A stretch of 64,000 nucleotides of DNA from Flavobacterium lipolyticum (lineage in GTDB: Bacteria; Bacteroidota; Bacteroidia; Flavobacteriales; Flavobacteriaceae), in assembly GCF_020905335.1 (NCBI RefSeq), contig NZ_JAJJMN010000001.1, positions 1,054,001 to 1,118,000 of the forward strand. Reading direction: 5' to 3'. How positions within the stretch are numbered: the stretch's first letter is position 1; the number at the start of each line of letters is the position of its first letter. This document shows positions 8,954 through 16,689 of this stretch, piece by piece. Position numbers and translations under genes: made by a program. The notes under the pieces are model-generated. The model did no database searches, was not told the DNA's origin, and was given only the letters and a program-made list of their open reading frames with translations.

Positions 8954-11368
8954 ATGAAACTAAAATTCTTTCTGTTCGTATTACTGGGTGTAATGACAAC
9001 AGCAAATGCACAGAACTCAGGAAGTGTTTCCGGAAAAATTACTGAAAAATCAAACAGCGCTCCTATTTCTTATGCCACCATCTCGGTTAAAGAGAACGGA
9101 AAAGTAGTCGCAGGAGTTAATTCTGATGATCACGGAGATTTCTCTATCAAAAATCTGGCTTTAAAAAGTTATACTATCGAAATTCAATATATTGGATTTC
9201 GTAAATATGTAGGCTCTTTACTTTTAAGTGATAACAAAAAAACGGCTACCATTAATGTATCGCTTGAAGAAGAAGCTACTCAGCTTAAAGGAGTGAACAT
9301 TGTAAGTGAGCGTTCGACAATCGAGCAAAAAATTGACCGAAAAGTAATTACTGTCGGAAAAGATTTAACTACTGCCGGAGCTTCTGCCTCTGACATCATG
9401 AACAACATTCCCTCTGTAAACGTAGATCAGGACGGAAAACTTTCGCTTCGCGGAAATGATAACGTTCGTGTATTGATCGACGGAAGACCTTCAAACATTG
9501 ATCCTGCTCAGTTGTTGAAACAAATTCCATCAACGTCAATCAAAAAAATTGAGTTGATTACCAACCCAAGTGCCAAGTACAATCCGGAAGGAATGTCTGG
9601 TATCATCAACATCATCTTACACAAAAATACCAATACCGGTTTCAACGGAAGTTACAGTGGGGGAATTACTTTTGGAGAAGTAGCAAAATACAATCAGTCA
9701 TTAGATTTGAACTACAAGACAGGAAAAGTAAATTTCTTTGGAAACGTAGGACAAAATTTTGGAACTTATTACAATGATGGTTTCATCAACAGATACGATC
9801 AGGACATTCGTCAAAAAATTGATGTTGTGAACGAAAATGATTCTTACTTGTATAAAATCGGGATGGATTATTTTATCAATGATCACAATACGATCTCTTT
9901 TTATACCAATCAAAACAAATCAAACGGAAAGTTTTTTGTAGACACCAATATTGATTACAGCAATGTAAGCAGTTCTGATATTGCTAACATGTTACAAAAA
10001 TCAAAATATACTGGTCCGGATAACGTAGGAACTTATAATTTAGCTTACAAACACATCTTTAAAAAAGAAGGTCATACCCTAGATATTGAAGGAAACTATA
10101 GCGACAATAAAGAAACCCAAAATGCAGGTTTTGACACGCAAATAAGAAAAAAAGACAATACTTTAGACAATCAGTCTTATAACGATTATATTGCCGGCAC
10201 TCGTAAACTAAGTACTTTAAACATTGATTACGTAAATCCATTAAACGACAAAACGACTCTTGAAGCAGGTGCCGAGGCCAGAATTACAAAAACAGATAAC
10301 GATTATATCACCGGAAATCCGTTAGCAGCACTTCCCGTTTCTAATTATACTTATGATACTGATATTTATTCTGCTTATGTAACATTCGGACAGAAATTCA
10401 AAAAATTCAGTTATCAATTAGGAGCTCGTTTCGAAAGTTATAAAGTGGTTGCGAATTTAAATCATGGTCTTGACAAATTCAATGACGATTACATTACGTT
10501 ATACCCGTCAGCATATTTGACTTACAATCTGAATGAGAAAAATACGTTACAGTTAAGCTACAGCCGTCGTGTAGACCGTCCGAGTTTAGAACAGACAAAA
10601 CCTATTCGTGAGTTTTCTACTCCTTTAATTACAGCATTAGGAAATCCTGAATTAAGACCTCAGTTTACGAATTCTGTTGAAGTAAATTATACTAAAACTT
10701 TCGAAAAAGGAAGCTTTACTACAGGTGTTTTTGTGAGAAGCATCAACGACCAAATCAGCAGAGTTTTACTTCCGGACGATACAGATCCAAGTGGTAACAA
10801 ACAAATCCTGACGTATGCCAACTTTGACCGTAATACCTCTTATGGTTTTGAAGCTTCTTTCACTTATAAAATTGCAAAATGGTGGGACATTTCACCATCT
10901 ATTGACTTTTCAAGCATTAACCAACAAGGTATCGTGTTTGTATACGATCCTGTAACTCAAAAAAGCAGTCCGCTGGAAAGAAAAATCACAGTAGGTGCTT
11001 TCAACGGACGTATGAATTCTAACTTTAAAGTAAACAAACGTTTAAGTTTCTTATTATTCGGATTTTACAGAGGAGAAGTTGAAGGTCTTCAAAATAACAG
11101 CCATGCCATGTATAAAATGGACATGGGATCCCGTTATACCTTGTTAAACAATAAAATGAACATCAGTTTACGTTTTAACGATGTGTTCAATACAATGAAA
11201 TACGCTTTTGATTCTCAGTATCCTTATTCACACTCAGGGCAATTTACATGGGAGAGCCAAACAGTTTACCTAGGGTTAACTTACAACTTTGGAGGTGCTA
11301 AAATCAAAAACCTGCAACGTAAACAAAGAGAAGACAACACCAATAAAGGTGGAGGCGGATTGTTCTAA
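8954..11368 (+). CDS. TonB-dependent outer-membrane beta-barrel protein (copy 1)
   Basis: An 804-residue outer-membrane protein. I chose the ATG at 8954 because it begins a standard signal peptide (MKLKFFLFVLLGVMTTANAQ); a longer frame from a TTG at 8888 adds no sensible N-terminus. Residues about 24-110 form a carboxypeptidase-regulatory-like beta-sandwich ('GSVSGKITEKSNSAPISYAT'). A TonB plug follows at about 115-235 ('LSLRGNDNVRVLIDGRPSN', 'NPEGMSGIINIIL'), then the family-3 outer-membrane barrel with 'FSYQLGARFESY' and 'LSYSRRVDRPSLEQ'. A Gly-rich tail ends the protein. The substrate is unknown. It has a same-length tandem paralogue directly downstream. No SusD partner is present, so a polysaccharide-utilisation role is unlikely. 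Confidence 0.9.
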   Translation: MKLKFFLFVLLGVMTTANAQNSGSVSGKITEKSNSAPISYATISVKENGKVVAGVNSDDHGDFSIKNLALKSYTIEIQYIGFRKYVGSLLLSDNKKTATINVSLEEEATQLKGVNIVSERSTIEQKIDRKVITVGKDLTTAGASASDIMNNIPSVNVDQDGKLSLRGNDNVRVLIDGRPSNIDPAQLLKQIPSTSIKKIELITNPSAKYNPEGMSGIINIILHKNTNTGFNGSYSGGITFGEVAKYNQSLDLNYKTGKVNFFGNVGQNFGTYYNDGFINRYDQDIRQKIDVVNENDSYLYKIGMDYFINDHNTISFYTNQNKSNGKFFVDTNIDYSNVSSSDIANMLQKSKYTGPDNVGTYNLAYKHIFKKEGHTLDIEGNYSDNKETQNAGFDTQIRKKDNTLDNQSYNDYIAGTRKLSTLNIDYVNPLNDKTTLEAGAEARITKTDNDYITGNPLAALPVSNYTYDTDIYSAYVTFGQKFKKFSYQLGARFESYKVVANLNHGLDKFNDDYITLYPSAYLTYNLNEKNTLQLSYSRRVDRPSLEQTKPIREFSTPLITALGNPELRPQFTNSVEVNYTKTFEKGSFTTGVFVRSINDQISRVLLPDDTDPSGNKQILTYANFDRNTSYGFEASFTYKIAKWWDISPSIDFSSINQQGIVFVYDPVTQKSSPLERKITVGAFNGRMNSNFKVNKRLSFLLFGFYRGEVEGLQNNSHAMYKMDMGSRYTLLNNKMNISLRFNDVFNTMKYAFDSQYPYSHSGQFTWESQTVYLGLTYNFGGAKIKNLQRKQREDNTNKGGGGLF

Positions 11369-11403
11369 TCCAACTTTTACTAATCGATTTTAATAGTTTT
11401 TTA

Positions 11404-11440
11404 AAAAGCCCGGAGTTTGCCAACTTCGGGCTTTTTTTTA
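11404..11440 (+). terminator. terminator after receptor copy 1
   Basis: Stem AGCCCGGAGTT / AACTTCGGGCT with TGCC loop and a T8 tail, 35 nt after the stop codon. Confidence 0.93.
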
Positions 11441-11753
11441 TGGATATTTGGCACATTTAGTTAAAATTGAATCGCTGTTTTTATTCCTGCCATACTTACA
11501 ATAATAAGACACGCCTCCCGTGTTACCTCCTTATTCTACTGAAGAAAATGAAAATCCATCCGGAAGCTAAACCTACAAATTGTTAAAATTATCAAAAATT
11601 CAAAAACTAATTTACTCTAAAACAGCGCATCACAAAAAAGACATTTCTGATTTTAATTTTTACTGTAACATCGGATTGAAAAGACGGTCTCTAGTGATAC
11701 ATTTTGAAGTATTTCAAAAAGAAACAATCATCAATCAAATCAATCACATGTTC
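11441..11753. other. intergenic region between the receptor paralogues
   Basis: Promoter and leader of receptor copy 2. The last 30 nt (AACAATCATCAATCAA at about 11724-11739) resemble the leader of copy 1 (AACAATCATCATCAAT at about 8914-8929), so the duplication included the 5' untranslated region. No exact TANNTTTG element, RNA gene or other ORF was seen. Confidence 0.5.
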
Positions 11754-14168
11754 ATGAAATTAAAATTACTTTTATTAGTCTTACTGACTACAATGACAAC
11801 TCTGCAGGCACAAACTTCCGGAACTGTTTCTGGAAAAGTTACCGAAAAATCAAACCATGCTCCTATTTCTTATGCTACAGTTTCGCTTAAAGACAATGGA
11901 AAAATTGTCTTAGGAGTTAACACTGATGATAACGGCGATTTTACCATTAAAAATCTGGCTTTAAAAAATTACACGATTGAAATTCAATATATCGGATTTA
12001 AGAAATACACGGGATCTGTTATTTTAAGTGAGGATCAAAAAGAGGCTAGTCTTAAAATTGCTCTTGAAGAAGAAGCGACACAACTTAAAGGGGTTAATGT
12101 TATTAGCGAACGCTCAACCATTGAGCAAAAACTGGATCGAAAAGTAATCACAGTCGGTAAAGACCTGACCACTGCCGGAGCTACAGCTTCTGAGATTATG
12201 AATAACATTCCATCTGTCAATGTAGATCAAAACGGAAAAATTTCGCTTCGCGGAAATGATAATGTCCGAGTATTGATTGACGGAAGACCCAGTAATATTG
12301 ATCCTGCTCAATTACTAAAACAAATCCCGTCAACTTCTATCAAAAAAATTGAGCTAATTACCAATCCGAGTGCCAAATATAATCCGGAAGGAATGTCGGG
12401 AATCATCAACATTATTTTACTTAAAAATACCAATATAGGTTTCAACGGAAGTTACGGCGGAGGAATCACTTTTGGGGAAGCTACCAAACACAATCAATCG
12501 CTGAATTTGAATTACAAAAACGGAAAAGTAAATTTTTATGGAAATGCCGGTCAAAATTTAGGAACCTATTTTTTCGACAGTTCTCTTCAAAGATTCGATC
12601 AGGATCTTTATCAAAAAATAGACTTTAAATCGAATGCCGACTCTCATCTGTATAAAATCGGAATGGATTATTTCGTTGACGCACAGAATACGATTTCTTT
12701 CTACACGAATCAAAGCAAATACAATCAGGACGTATTTGTTGACGCTAATATCAACTACAACAATAATCCTGAAATCAGCAACATCTCGCAAAATTCCAGA
12801 TACTTCGGCCCTCAAAAAATGGAAACTTATAATCTGGCTTACAAACATCTCTTTAAAAAAGAAGGCCACACTTTAGATTTTGAAGGAAACTTCAGTAAAT
12901 ACAATGCCTCGCAACAAGCCCATTTTGACACCCAAAACAGTGCTCCTGACAACACTGTCAAAAATGTAAATTATACAGATTTAAACAAAAGTCATCGTAA
13001 ACTAAATACATTTAATGTAGATTATGTTAATCCGTTGGACGAAAAAACAACTTTGGAATTAGGTGCCGAAGCCAGAATCACAAAATCAGCAAATGATTAT
13101 GCCAGAATAAACCCTGCTAACCCAACCGAGGATCAGCTGCTCTATTACACTTACGATACAGATATCTACTCGGCTTATGTAACATTCGGTCAGAAATTCA
13201 AAAAATTCAGTTATCAATTAGGCGCACGTTTTGAAAGCTACAAAGCAGCTGCCAGTTTTAATCATGGTCAGGATACGTTTAATGACGATTATATCACGCT
13301 ATATCCATCTGCTCATTTTACTTATAATTTAAATGAGAAAAACACCATACAATTGAGTTATAGCCGTCGTGTAGATCGCCCGAGTTTAGAACAAACAAGA
13401 CCTATTCGTGAGTTTTCGACACCCATGGTAACGACATTGGGGAATCCTGAATTAAGACCTCAATTCACTAATTCTGTAGAGATAAATTACACTAAGACCT
13501 TAGAAAAAGGGAGTTTAAATTTGGGAATTTATGCCAGAGGTATCAACGATCAGATCAGCAGAGTCATAGATACGGATTATAATGAGGCAGTGGGCAACAA
13601 ACTAATCGTATCTTATACCAATTTTGATCATAATACGGCTTATGGATTTGAAGCTTCTTTTAATTATAAAATCACAAAATGGTGGGATATCTCGCCGTCG
13701 ATTGACTATTCAAGTATCAATCAACGAGGTATTGTTTTTTCATTAAACCCGATCACAAACACAGGAACGCCAATCGATCGAAAAATTACAGTTTCTGCTT
13801 TAACCAGTAGAATAAACTCTAATTTTAAAGTCAACAAGCGCATGAGCTTTTTACTATTTGGTCTTTATAATGGGCCAAGTGACGGTCTTCAGGGCAACAG
13901 CCACCAAATGTACAAAATGGACATAGGCACGCGTTATACTTTATTGAACGATAAAATGAATATCAGCCTTCGTTTTAATGATGTTTTCGATACTATGAAA
14001 TATTCTTTCGACACACAATATCCTTACCCGCACTCAGGGCTGAGCACCTGGGAAAGTCAAACGGTTTATTTAGGTCTGACCTACAATTTTGGAGGAGCAA
14101 AAATTAACGGTATGAACCGTAAAAATAGAGAAGAGAACAATATTGGCAGTAGCGGTGGAGTTCTTTAA
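11754..14168 (+). CDS. TonB-dependent outer-membrane beta-barrel protein (copy 2)
   Basis: An 804-residue paralogue of the preceding gene, of identical length. The start at 11754 gives the signal peptide MKLKLLLLVLLTTMTTLQAQ, parallel to copy 1; an ATG two codons earlier (11748) is the alternative. Domain order is the same: carboxypeptidase-regulatory domain, plug, family-3 barrel. The plug (about 115-235) is almost identical to copy 1, while segments about 265-330 and 390-450, expected to be extracellular loops, and the tail differ clearly. That pattern fits duplication followed by divergence of ligand-binding loops. It has its own terminator upstream and downstream and so is probably a separate transcript. 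Substrate unknown. Confidence 0.9.
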   Translation: MKLKLLLLVLLTTMTTLQAQTSGTVSGKVTEKSNHAPISYATVSLKDNGKIVLGVNTDDNGDFTIKNLALKNYTIEIQYIGFKKYTGSVILSEDQKEASLKIALEEEATQLKGVNVISERSTIEQKLDRKVITVGKDLTTAGATASEIMNNIPSVNVDQNGKISLRGNDNVRVLIDGRPSNIDPAQLLKQIPSTSIKKIELITNPSAKYNPEGMSGIINIILLKNTNIGFNGSYGGGITFGEATKHNQSLNLNYKNGKVNFYGNAGQNLGTYFFDSSLQRFDQDLYQKIDFKSNADSHLYKIGMDYFVDAQNTISFYTNQSKYNQDVFVDANINYNNNPEISNISQNSRYFGPQKMETYNLAYKHLFKKEGHTLDFEGNFSKYNASQQAHFDTQNSAPDNTVKNVNYTDLNKSHRKLNTFNVDYVNPLDEKTTLELGAEARITKSANDYARINPANPTEDQLLYYTYDTDIYSAYVTFGQKFKKFSYQLGARFESYKAAASFNHGQDTFNDDYITLYPSAHFTYNLNEKNTIQLSYSRRVDRPSLEQTRPIREFSTPMVTTLGNPELRPQFTNSVEINYTKTLEKGSLNLGIYARGINDQISRVIDTDYNEAVGNKLIVSYTNFDHNTAYGFEASFNYKITKWWDISPSIDYSSINQRGIVFSLNPITNTGTPIDRKITVSALTSRINSNFKVNKRMSFLLFGLYNGPSDGLQGNSHQMYKMDIGTRYTLLNDKMNISLRFNDVFDTMKYSFDTQYPYPHSGLSTWESQTVYLGLTYNFGGAKINGMNRKNREENNIGSSGGVL

Positions 14169-14208
14169 TACCGTATTCATCACTAAAGTTTAATTATTTA
14201 ATTAAAAA

Positions 14209-14250
14209 TAAAAAATCCGGAGTTTACAAATTCCGGATTTTTTTTTTGTT
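14209..14250 (+). terminator. terminator after receptor copy 2
   Basis: AAATCCGGAGTTTACAAATTCCGGATTT hairpin followed by a T10 run. Confidence 0.93.
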
Positions 14251-14290
14251 GAATTCTATTTTCTGTTAACTTAATTGATCCCTTTTGATT

Positions 14291-14503
14291 TTACTGTTCG
14301 ATCGGTCGAATAATCACCAGATTAGGCATACAAGTCACAATTACTCTTCCTCCAAATTCGAAGCCAAGTTTCTGTAGCCAGTTTCCGCAGAGTTTGATCT
14401 CAGGAACTTTTTTCTGACTGTATTCATTAAATCTCATTTTGGGTTGAATTTTCAGACTACGCACATCCGGGCGTCTGATTGTTGTTCGTTTGTCGTTTCG
14501 CAT
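14291..14503 (-). CDS. SymE-like type I toxin family protein
   Basis: A 70-residue basic protein. The ATG at 14501-14503 is chosen because it starts the conserved block and sits 150 nt downstream of a good promoter element; an in-frame ATG at 14551 lies inside the structured leader. Residues 34-70 contain 'KVPEIKLCGNWLQKLGF', then 'GGRVIVT' and 'NLVIIRPIEQ', the SymE pattern (P-x-I-x-L-x-G-x-WL-x2-x-GF, then a basic beta strand and a hydrophobic L-V-I-I end). E. coli SymE is an SOS-induced AbrB-fold toxin held back by the antisense RNA SymR. Here no antisense gene is evident, but the mRNA leader is structured and can pair with the start codon. Toxicity is inference from family. Confidence 0.78.
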   Translation of the reverse strand: MRNDKRTTIRRPDVRSLKIQPKMRFNEYSQKKVPEIKLCGNWLQKLGFEFGGRVIVTCMPNLVIIRPIEQ

Positions 14504-14553
14504 AAACTTATATTTTTTAAAAAGAGGCCTGACGATGCTGCGAAACGACAAAC
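14488..14553 (-). promoter_or_regulatory. 15-bp inverted repeat enclosing the symE start codon
   Basis: GTTTGTCGTTTCGCA at 14488-14502 (covering the UG of the start codon and the next four codons) has an exact complement at 14539-14553 in the leader. In the mRNA this gives a 15-bp helix with a 36-nt loop that would hide the ribosome-binding region and start codon. The leader arm is shared with helix P3 of the structured element, so the two folds exclude each other. Confidence 0.65.
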
Positions 14554-14611
14554 ATAGTTTGAAGGCATAGGACTTGCACCTACTCTTCGCCAGGCTTTAT
14601 CTTTGATTTTT
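14522..14611 (-). ncRNA. structured leader RNA upstream of symE-like gene, copy A
   Basis: Read on the minus strand this 90-nt segment can fold into P1 (14587-14594 with 14528-14535, 8 bp), P2 (14567-14571 with 14579-14583, 5 bp, 7-nt loop UGCAAGU) and P3 (14557-14561 with 14549-14553). The second copy at 14759-14847 keeps the same helices with compensatory changes (see findings). G-U pairs fit the minus strand only. It sits between the promoter at 14658-14665 and the symE-like start, so it is a 5' leader. No known Rfam family is recognised. Confidence 0.6.
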
Positions 14612-14657
14612 AAATTTGATGAATTGTACATAATTTATATTTAATCGTTTCGCATAT

Positions 14658-14665
14658 CAAATATA
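14658..14665 (-). promoter_or_regulatory. -7 promoter element of the symE-like gene
   Basis: TATATTTG on the minus strand, placing the transcript start near 14650, upstream of the structured leader. In the second repeat unit the corresponding bases are altered. Confidence 0.6.
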
Positions 14666-14747
14666 AGATAATTCTTTCAAAAAAAACACTATTTAAAAAT
14701 CATTTTAATCTATCTAATCTGTGGCTTTAAAAATTTCATCTAACAGA

Positions 14748-14970
14748 TATTTTTAAAAAGAGGCCTGATGATGCCACGAACCAACAAGAGAACTTGTATA
14801 GTACGGGACTTGCACCCGCTCTCCACCAGGTCTTATCTTTGATTACTAAATTAGATAAATTAATCTTGAAAATTCTCTTATATTGATTCGTACATCACAT
14901 ACAAGATGTTTCATTCAAAAAAAATATTTAAGGAATCATTTTAATCTATCTAGTCTGTGACTTAACAAAA
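14748..14970 (-). repeat. tandem repeat unit 2, without its own gene
   Basis: Diverged second copy of the preceding unit. Its -7 element is altered and it leads into unit 1, not into a coding region, so it is either a remnant of a lost symE-like gene or an upstream regulatory copy. Confidence 0.7.
14759..14847 (-). ncRNA. structured leader RNA, copy B
   Basis: Same fold as copy A: P1 (14823-14830 with 14764-14771), P2 (14803-14807 with 14815-14819, same loop UGCAAGU), P3 (14793-14796 with 14785-14788). Helix sequences differ from copy A but pairing is kept. Whether it is transcribed is uncertain. Confidence 0.5.
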
Positions 14971-15032
14971 CATAACATTTGTCCGAACGTAACCCTGTCT
15001 TTAAAACTTCGACTTTATGTTAAAGCTTCCGT

Positions 15033-15704
15033 TTACAGGAAGTTTTTTAATTCTTTTATTTCCTCAGGATTTGCTTTTTCGTTTTGATCTGTAATCGCAG
15101 ACGAATGATAAAAAGTAGGCTGCAATTTTTCCTGTAGTAACTTAATGTTCGAAGAGCGCAAACCACCTCCGGGCATGATTTCAATTCGGTCACCCGCTAA
15201 TTTCTGAATCAATTGTAAATCCAAAATTCCTTCTTCAACATTCTTCCCACGTCCTGAAGTCAGTATCGTTTGAAAACCACATGCAATTACCTCTTCCAAT
15301 CCTTGTTCTATCGAATTCACAACATCAAATGCACGATGAAAAGTACAGGAAAGCGGACTGGCCAATTGCACCAGTTCCAGATTCTGCTCTTTATTAACAC
15401 TGCCATCCTGATTTAGGATCCCGAAAACAAAACCATCAACTCCCAGTGCTTTAAGTTGTTTAATATCTTGTTTCATTTCCTGGAACTCTTCTTCGGTATA
15501 AACAAAATCACCACCACGAGGTCTGATGATAACGTGCATTTTAATGGTTAGTTTTTCCCGAACTCTTTCTGCTGTTATCAAATTTGGCGTTGTTCCGCCA
15601 AGTCGCATATCATCGCATAATTCGATTCTGTCTGCTCCATTGTCTTGTGCAATTATTGCCGATTCGTAATTGAAACAGGCTATCTCCAATTGATTTTTTT
15701 TCAT
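15033..15704 (-). CDS. cutC: copper homeostasis protein CutC
   Basis: A 223-residue TIM-barrel protein of the CutC family. Signature segments are 'QLEIACFNYESAIIAQDNGADRIELC' (here split: ACFNYESAIIAQ, then GADRIELCDD), 'LGGTTPN', 'IIRPRGGDFVYT', 'GVDGFVFGIL', 'CTFHRAFDV', 'LTSGRG' and 'IMPGGGLRSSN', in family order. CutC is a cytoplasmic protein linked to copper tolerance, but its biochemical activity is unsettled. It is slightly shorter than the usual 240-250 residues, with the loss at the C-terminus. It is monocistronic, with TATTTTTG 38 nt upstream. Confidence 0.93.
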   Translation of the reverse strand: MKKNQLEIACFNYESAIIAQDNGADRIELCDDMRLGGTTPNLITAERVREKLTIKMHVIIRPRGGDFVYTEEEFQEMKQDIKQLKALGVDGFVFGILNQDGSVNKEQNLELVQLASPLSCTFHRAFDVVNSIEQGLEEVIACGFQTILTSGRGKNVEEGILDLQLIQKLAGDRIEIMPGGGLRSSNIKLLQEKLQPTFYHSSAITDQNEKANPEEIKELKNFL

Positions 15705-15742
15705 TTGATTGATTTAAAAGTGGCACCAGCTTGATGATGCCA

Positions 15743-15750
15743 AACAAAAA
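15743..15750 (-). promoter_or_regulatory. -7 promoter element of cutC
   Basis: TATTTTTG on the minus strand, 38 nt before the cutC ATG. Confidence 0.55.
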
Positions 15751-15800
15751 TATAAATTAAAAACTGAACGATCAAAGCAAATCAAAGGTTAGAGTAACCA

Positions 15801-16275
15801 TAAAGGCTTCGACTCCGCTCAGCCGGACAATCGTTGTCGCGATCCTCTTGAAACCTAAATATCACCCTGAGTGGAGTCGAAGACTCACAAACCGTAAAGG
15901 CTTCGACTCCGCTCAGCCGGACAAGCGTTGTCGCTATCCTCTTGAAACCCAAATGTCACCCTGAGCAAAGTCGAAGACTCACAAACCGTAAAGGCTTCGA
16001 CTCCGCTCAGCCGGACAAACGTTGTCGCTATCCTCTTGAAACCTAAATGTCACCCTGAGTGGAGTCAAAGGCTCACAAACCGTTAAGGCTTCGACTTCGC
16101 TCAGCCGGACAATCGTTGTCGCAATCCTCTTGAAACCTAAATGTCACCCTGAGCGGAATCGAAGGCTCACAAACCGTTAAGGCTTCGACTCCGCTCAGCC
16201 GGACACTAATTGTAGAAGACAAAAGGCTGCAAACAAAACCCGAGTGCCATCCTGAGCGGAGTCGAAGGCTTATTT
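15801..16275. repeat. 94-bp palindromic repeat array, block 1 (5 units)
   Basis: GGCTTCGACT recurs at 15805, 15899, 15993, 16087 and 16181, a strict 94-bp period. Each unit has a left arm CTTCGACTCCGCTCAG and a right arm CTGAGYGGAGTCGAAG, a 16-bp inverted repeat, plus an inner hairpin GACAA-NCG-TTGTC. The middle of the fifth unit is replaced by unrelated sequence but its right arm (about 16253-16268) is intact. The block stops 5 bp before the GIY-YIG stop codon. Confidence 0.95.
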
Positions 16276-16279
16276 ACCA

Positions 16280-16603
16280 CTAAAGTTTCTTATTAACGTG
16301 GTTCTTATGACTCGTTTCATTTAGACATTCGGCCAGTTGTTTTAAATCATCCCATCTATCGTTTATAATGGCTTCTTTCTTTTTTCTACTCCACCCCTTT
16401 ACTTGTTTTTCGAATGAAATGGCCTGAAGCACATACTTAAAATCAGTATAGAAAACCAGTTCTAAAGGTCTTCTATTAAAAGTATAACACCCCTTATTTA
16501 AACCCGACTTATGCTCATCGAATCTTCTTTCAATATTATTTGTAACTCCGGTGTAATAACTATTATCAGAACATTTAAGGATATAGACATAATACAATTT
16601 CAT
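16280..16603 (-). CDS. GIY-YIG nuclease family protein
   Basis: A 107-residue single-domain GIY-YIG protein. The two short motifs are 'YYVYILKCSD' and 'SYYTGVTNN' (Y-V-Y and Y-T-G in place of GIY and YIG), followed by the helix 'IERRFDEH' with the catalytic Arg and the later 'SFEKQVKGWSRKKKEAI' with the catalytic Glu. The length fits the stand-alone UvrC-N-like family; there is no other domain. Such small proteins are common in flavobacteria and their role is not established. It lies alone between two arrays of a 94-bp palindromic repeat, which is the main hint about its biology. Confidence 0.9.
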   Translation of the reverse strand: MKLYYVYILKCSDNSYYTGVTNNIERRFDEHKSGLNKGCYTFNRRPLELVFYTDFKYVLQAISFEKQVKGWSRKKKEAIINDRWDDLKQLAECLNETSHKNHVNKKL

Positions 16604-16689
16604 AACATATACCTTTTAATTAAACCTAACTAAAAGTAAGAAAAATCTTTTAAAAAATATATACTTATAATATAACTGATTTGCCTATT

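Larger units (their letters stand above)
14512..14735 (-). repeat. tandem repeat unit 1 (leader, promoter and upstream element)
   Basis: This segment aligns over its whole length with 14748-14970, giving a roughly 235-bp tandem duplication. Shared blocks in order: TTTTAAAAAGAGGCCTGA, the structured core, TTATCTTTGATT, A-rich spacer, and ATCATTTTAATCTATCTA. The last block resembles a common flavobacterial intergenic repeat. Confidence 0.75.

Noticed and set aside
14522..14790. Hammerhead-ribozyme-like core on the plus strand (CTGACGA or CTGATGA followed shortly by GAA)
   Set aside because: The second copy has GAAC in place of GAAA, there is no proper stem II and no cleavage triplet placed correctly; G-U pairs and promoter position favour the minus strand.
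14535..14843. Short plus-strand ORFs in both leader copies (11 and 23 codons, starting MLRNDK and MPRTNK)
   Set aside because: The first copy has an early stop and neither has a promoter or ribosome-binding site; the likeness to the SymE-like N-terminus follows from the inverted repeat.
15018..15045. A terminator at the end of cutC
   Set aside because: A small hairpin (CTTCC/GGAAG) overlaps the stop codon, but read leftward it lacks a T run; its T run faces the other way, where there is no gene to end.
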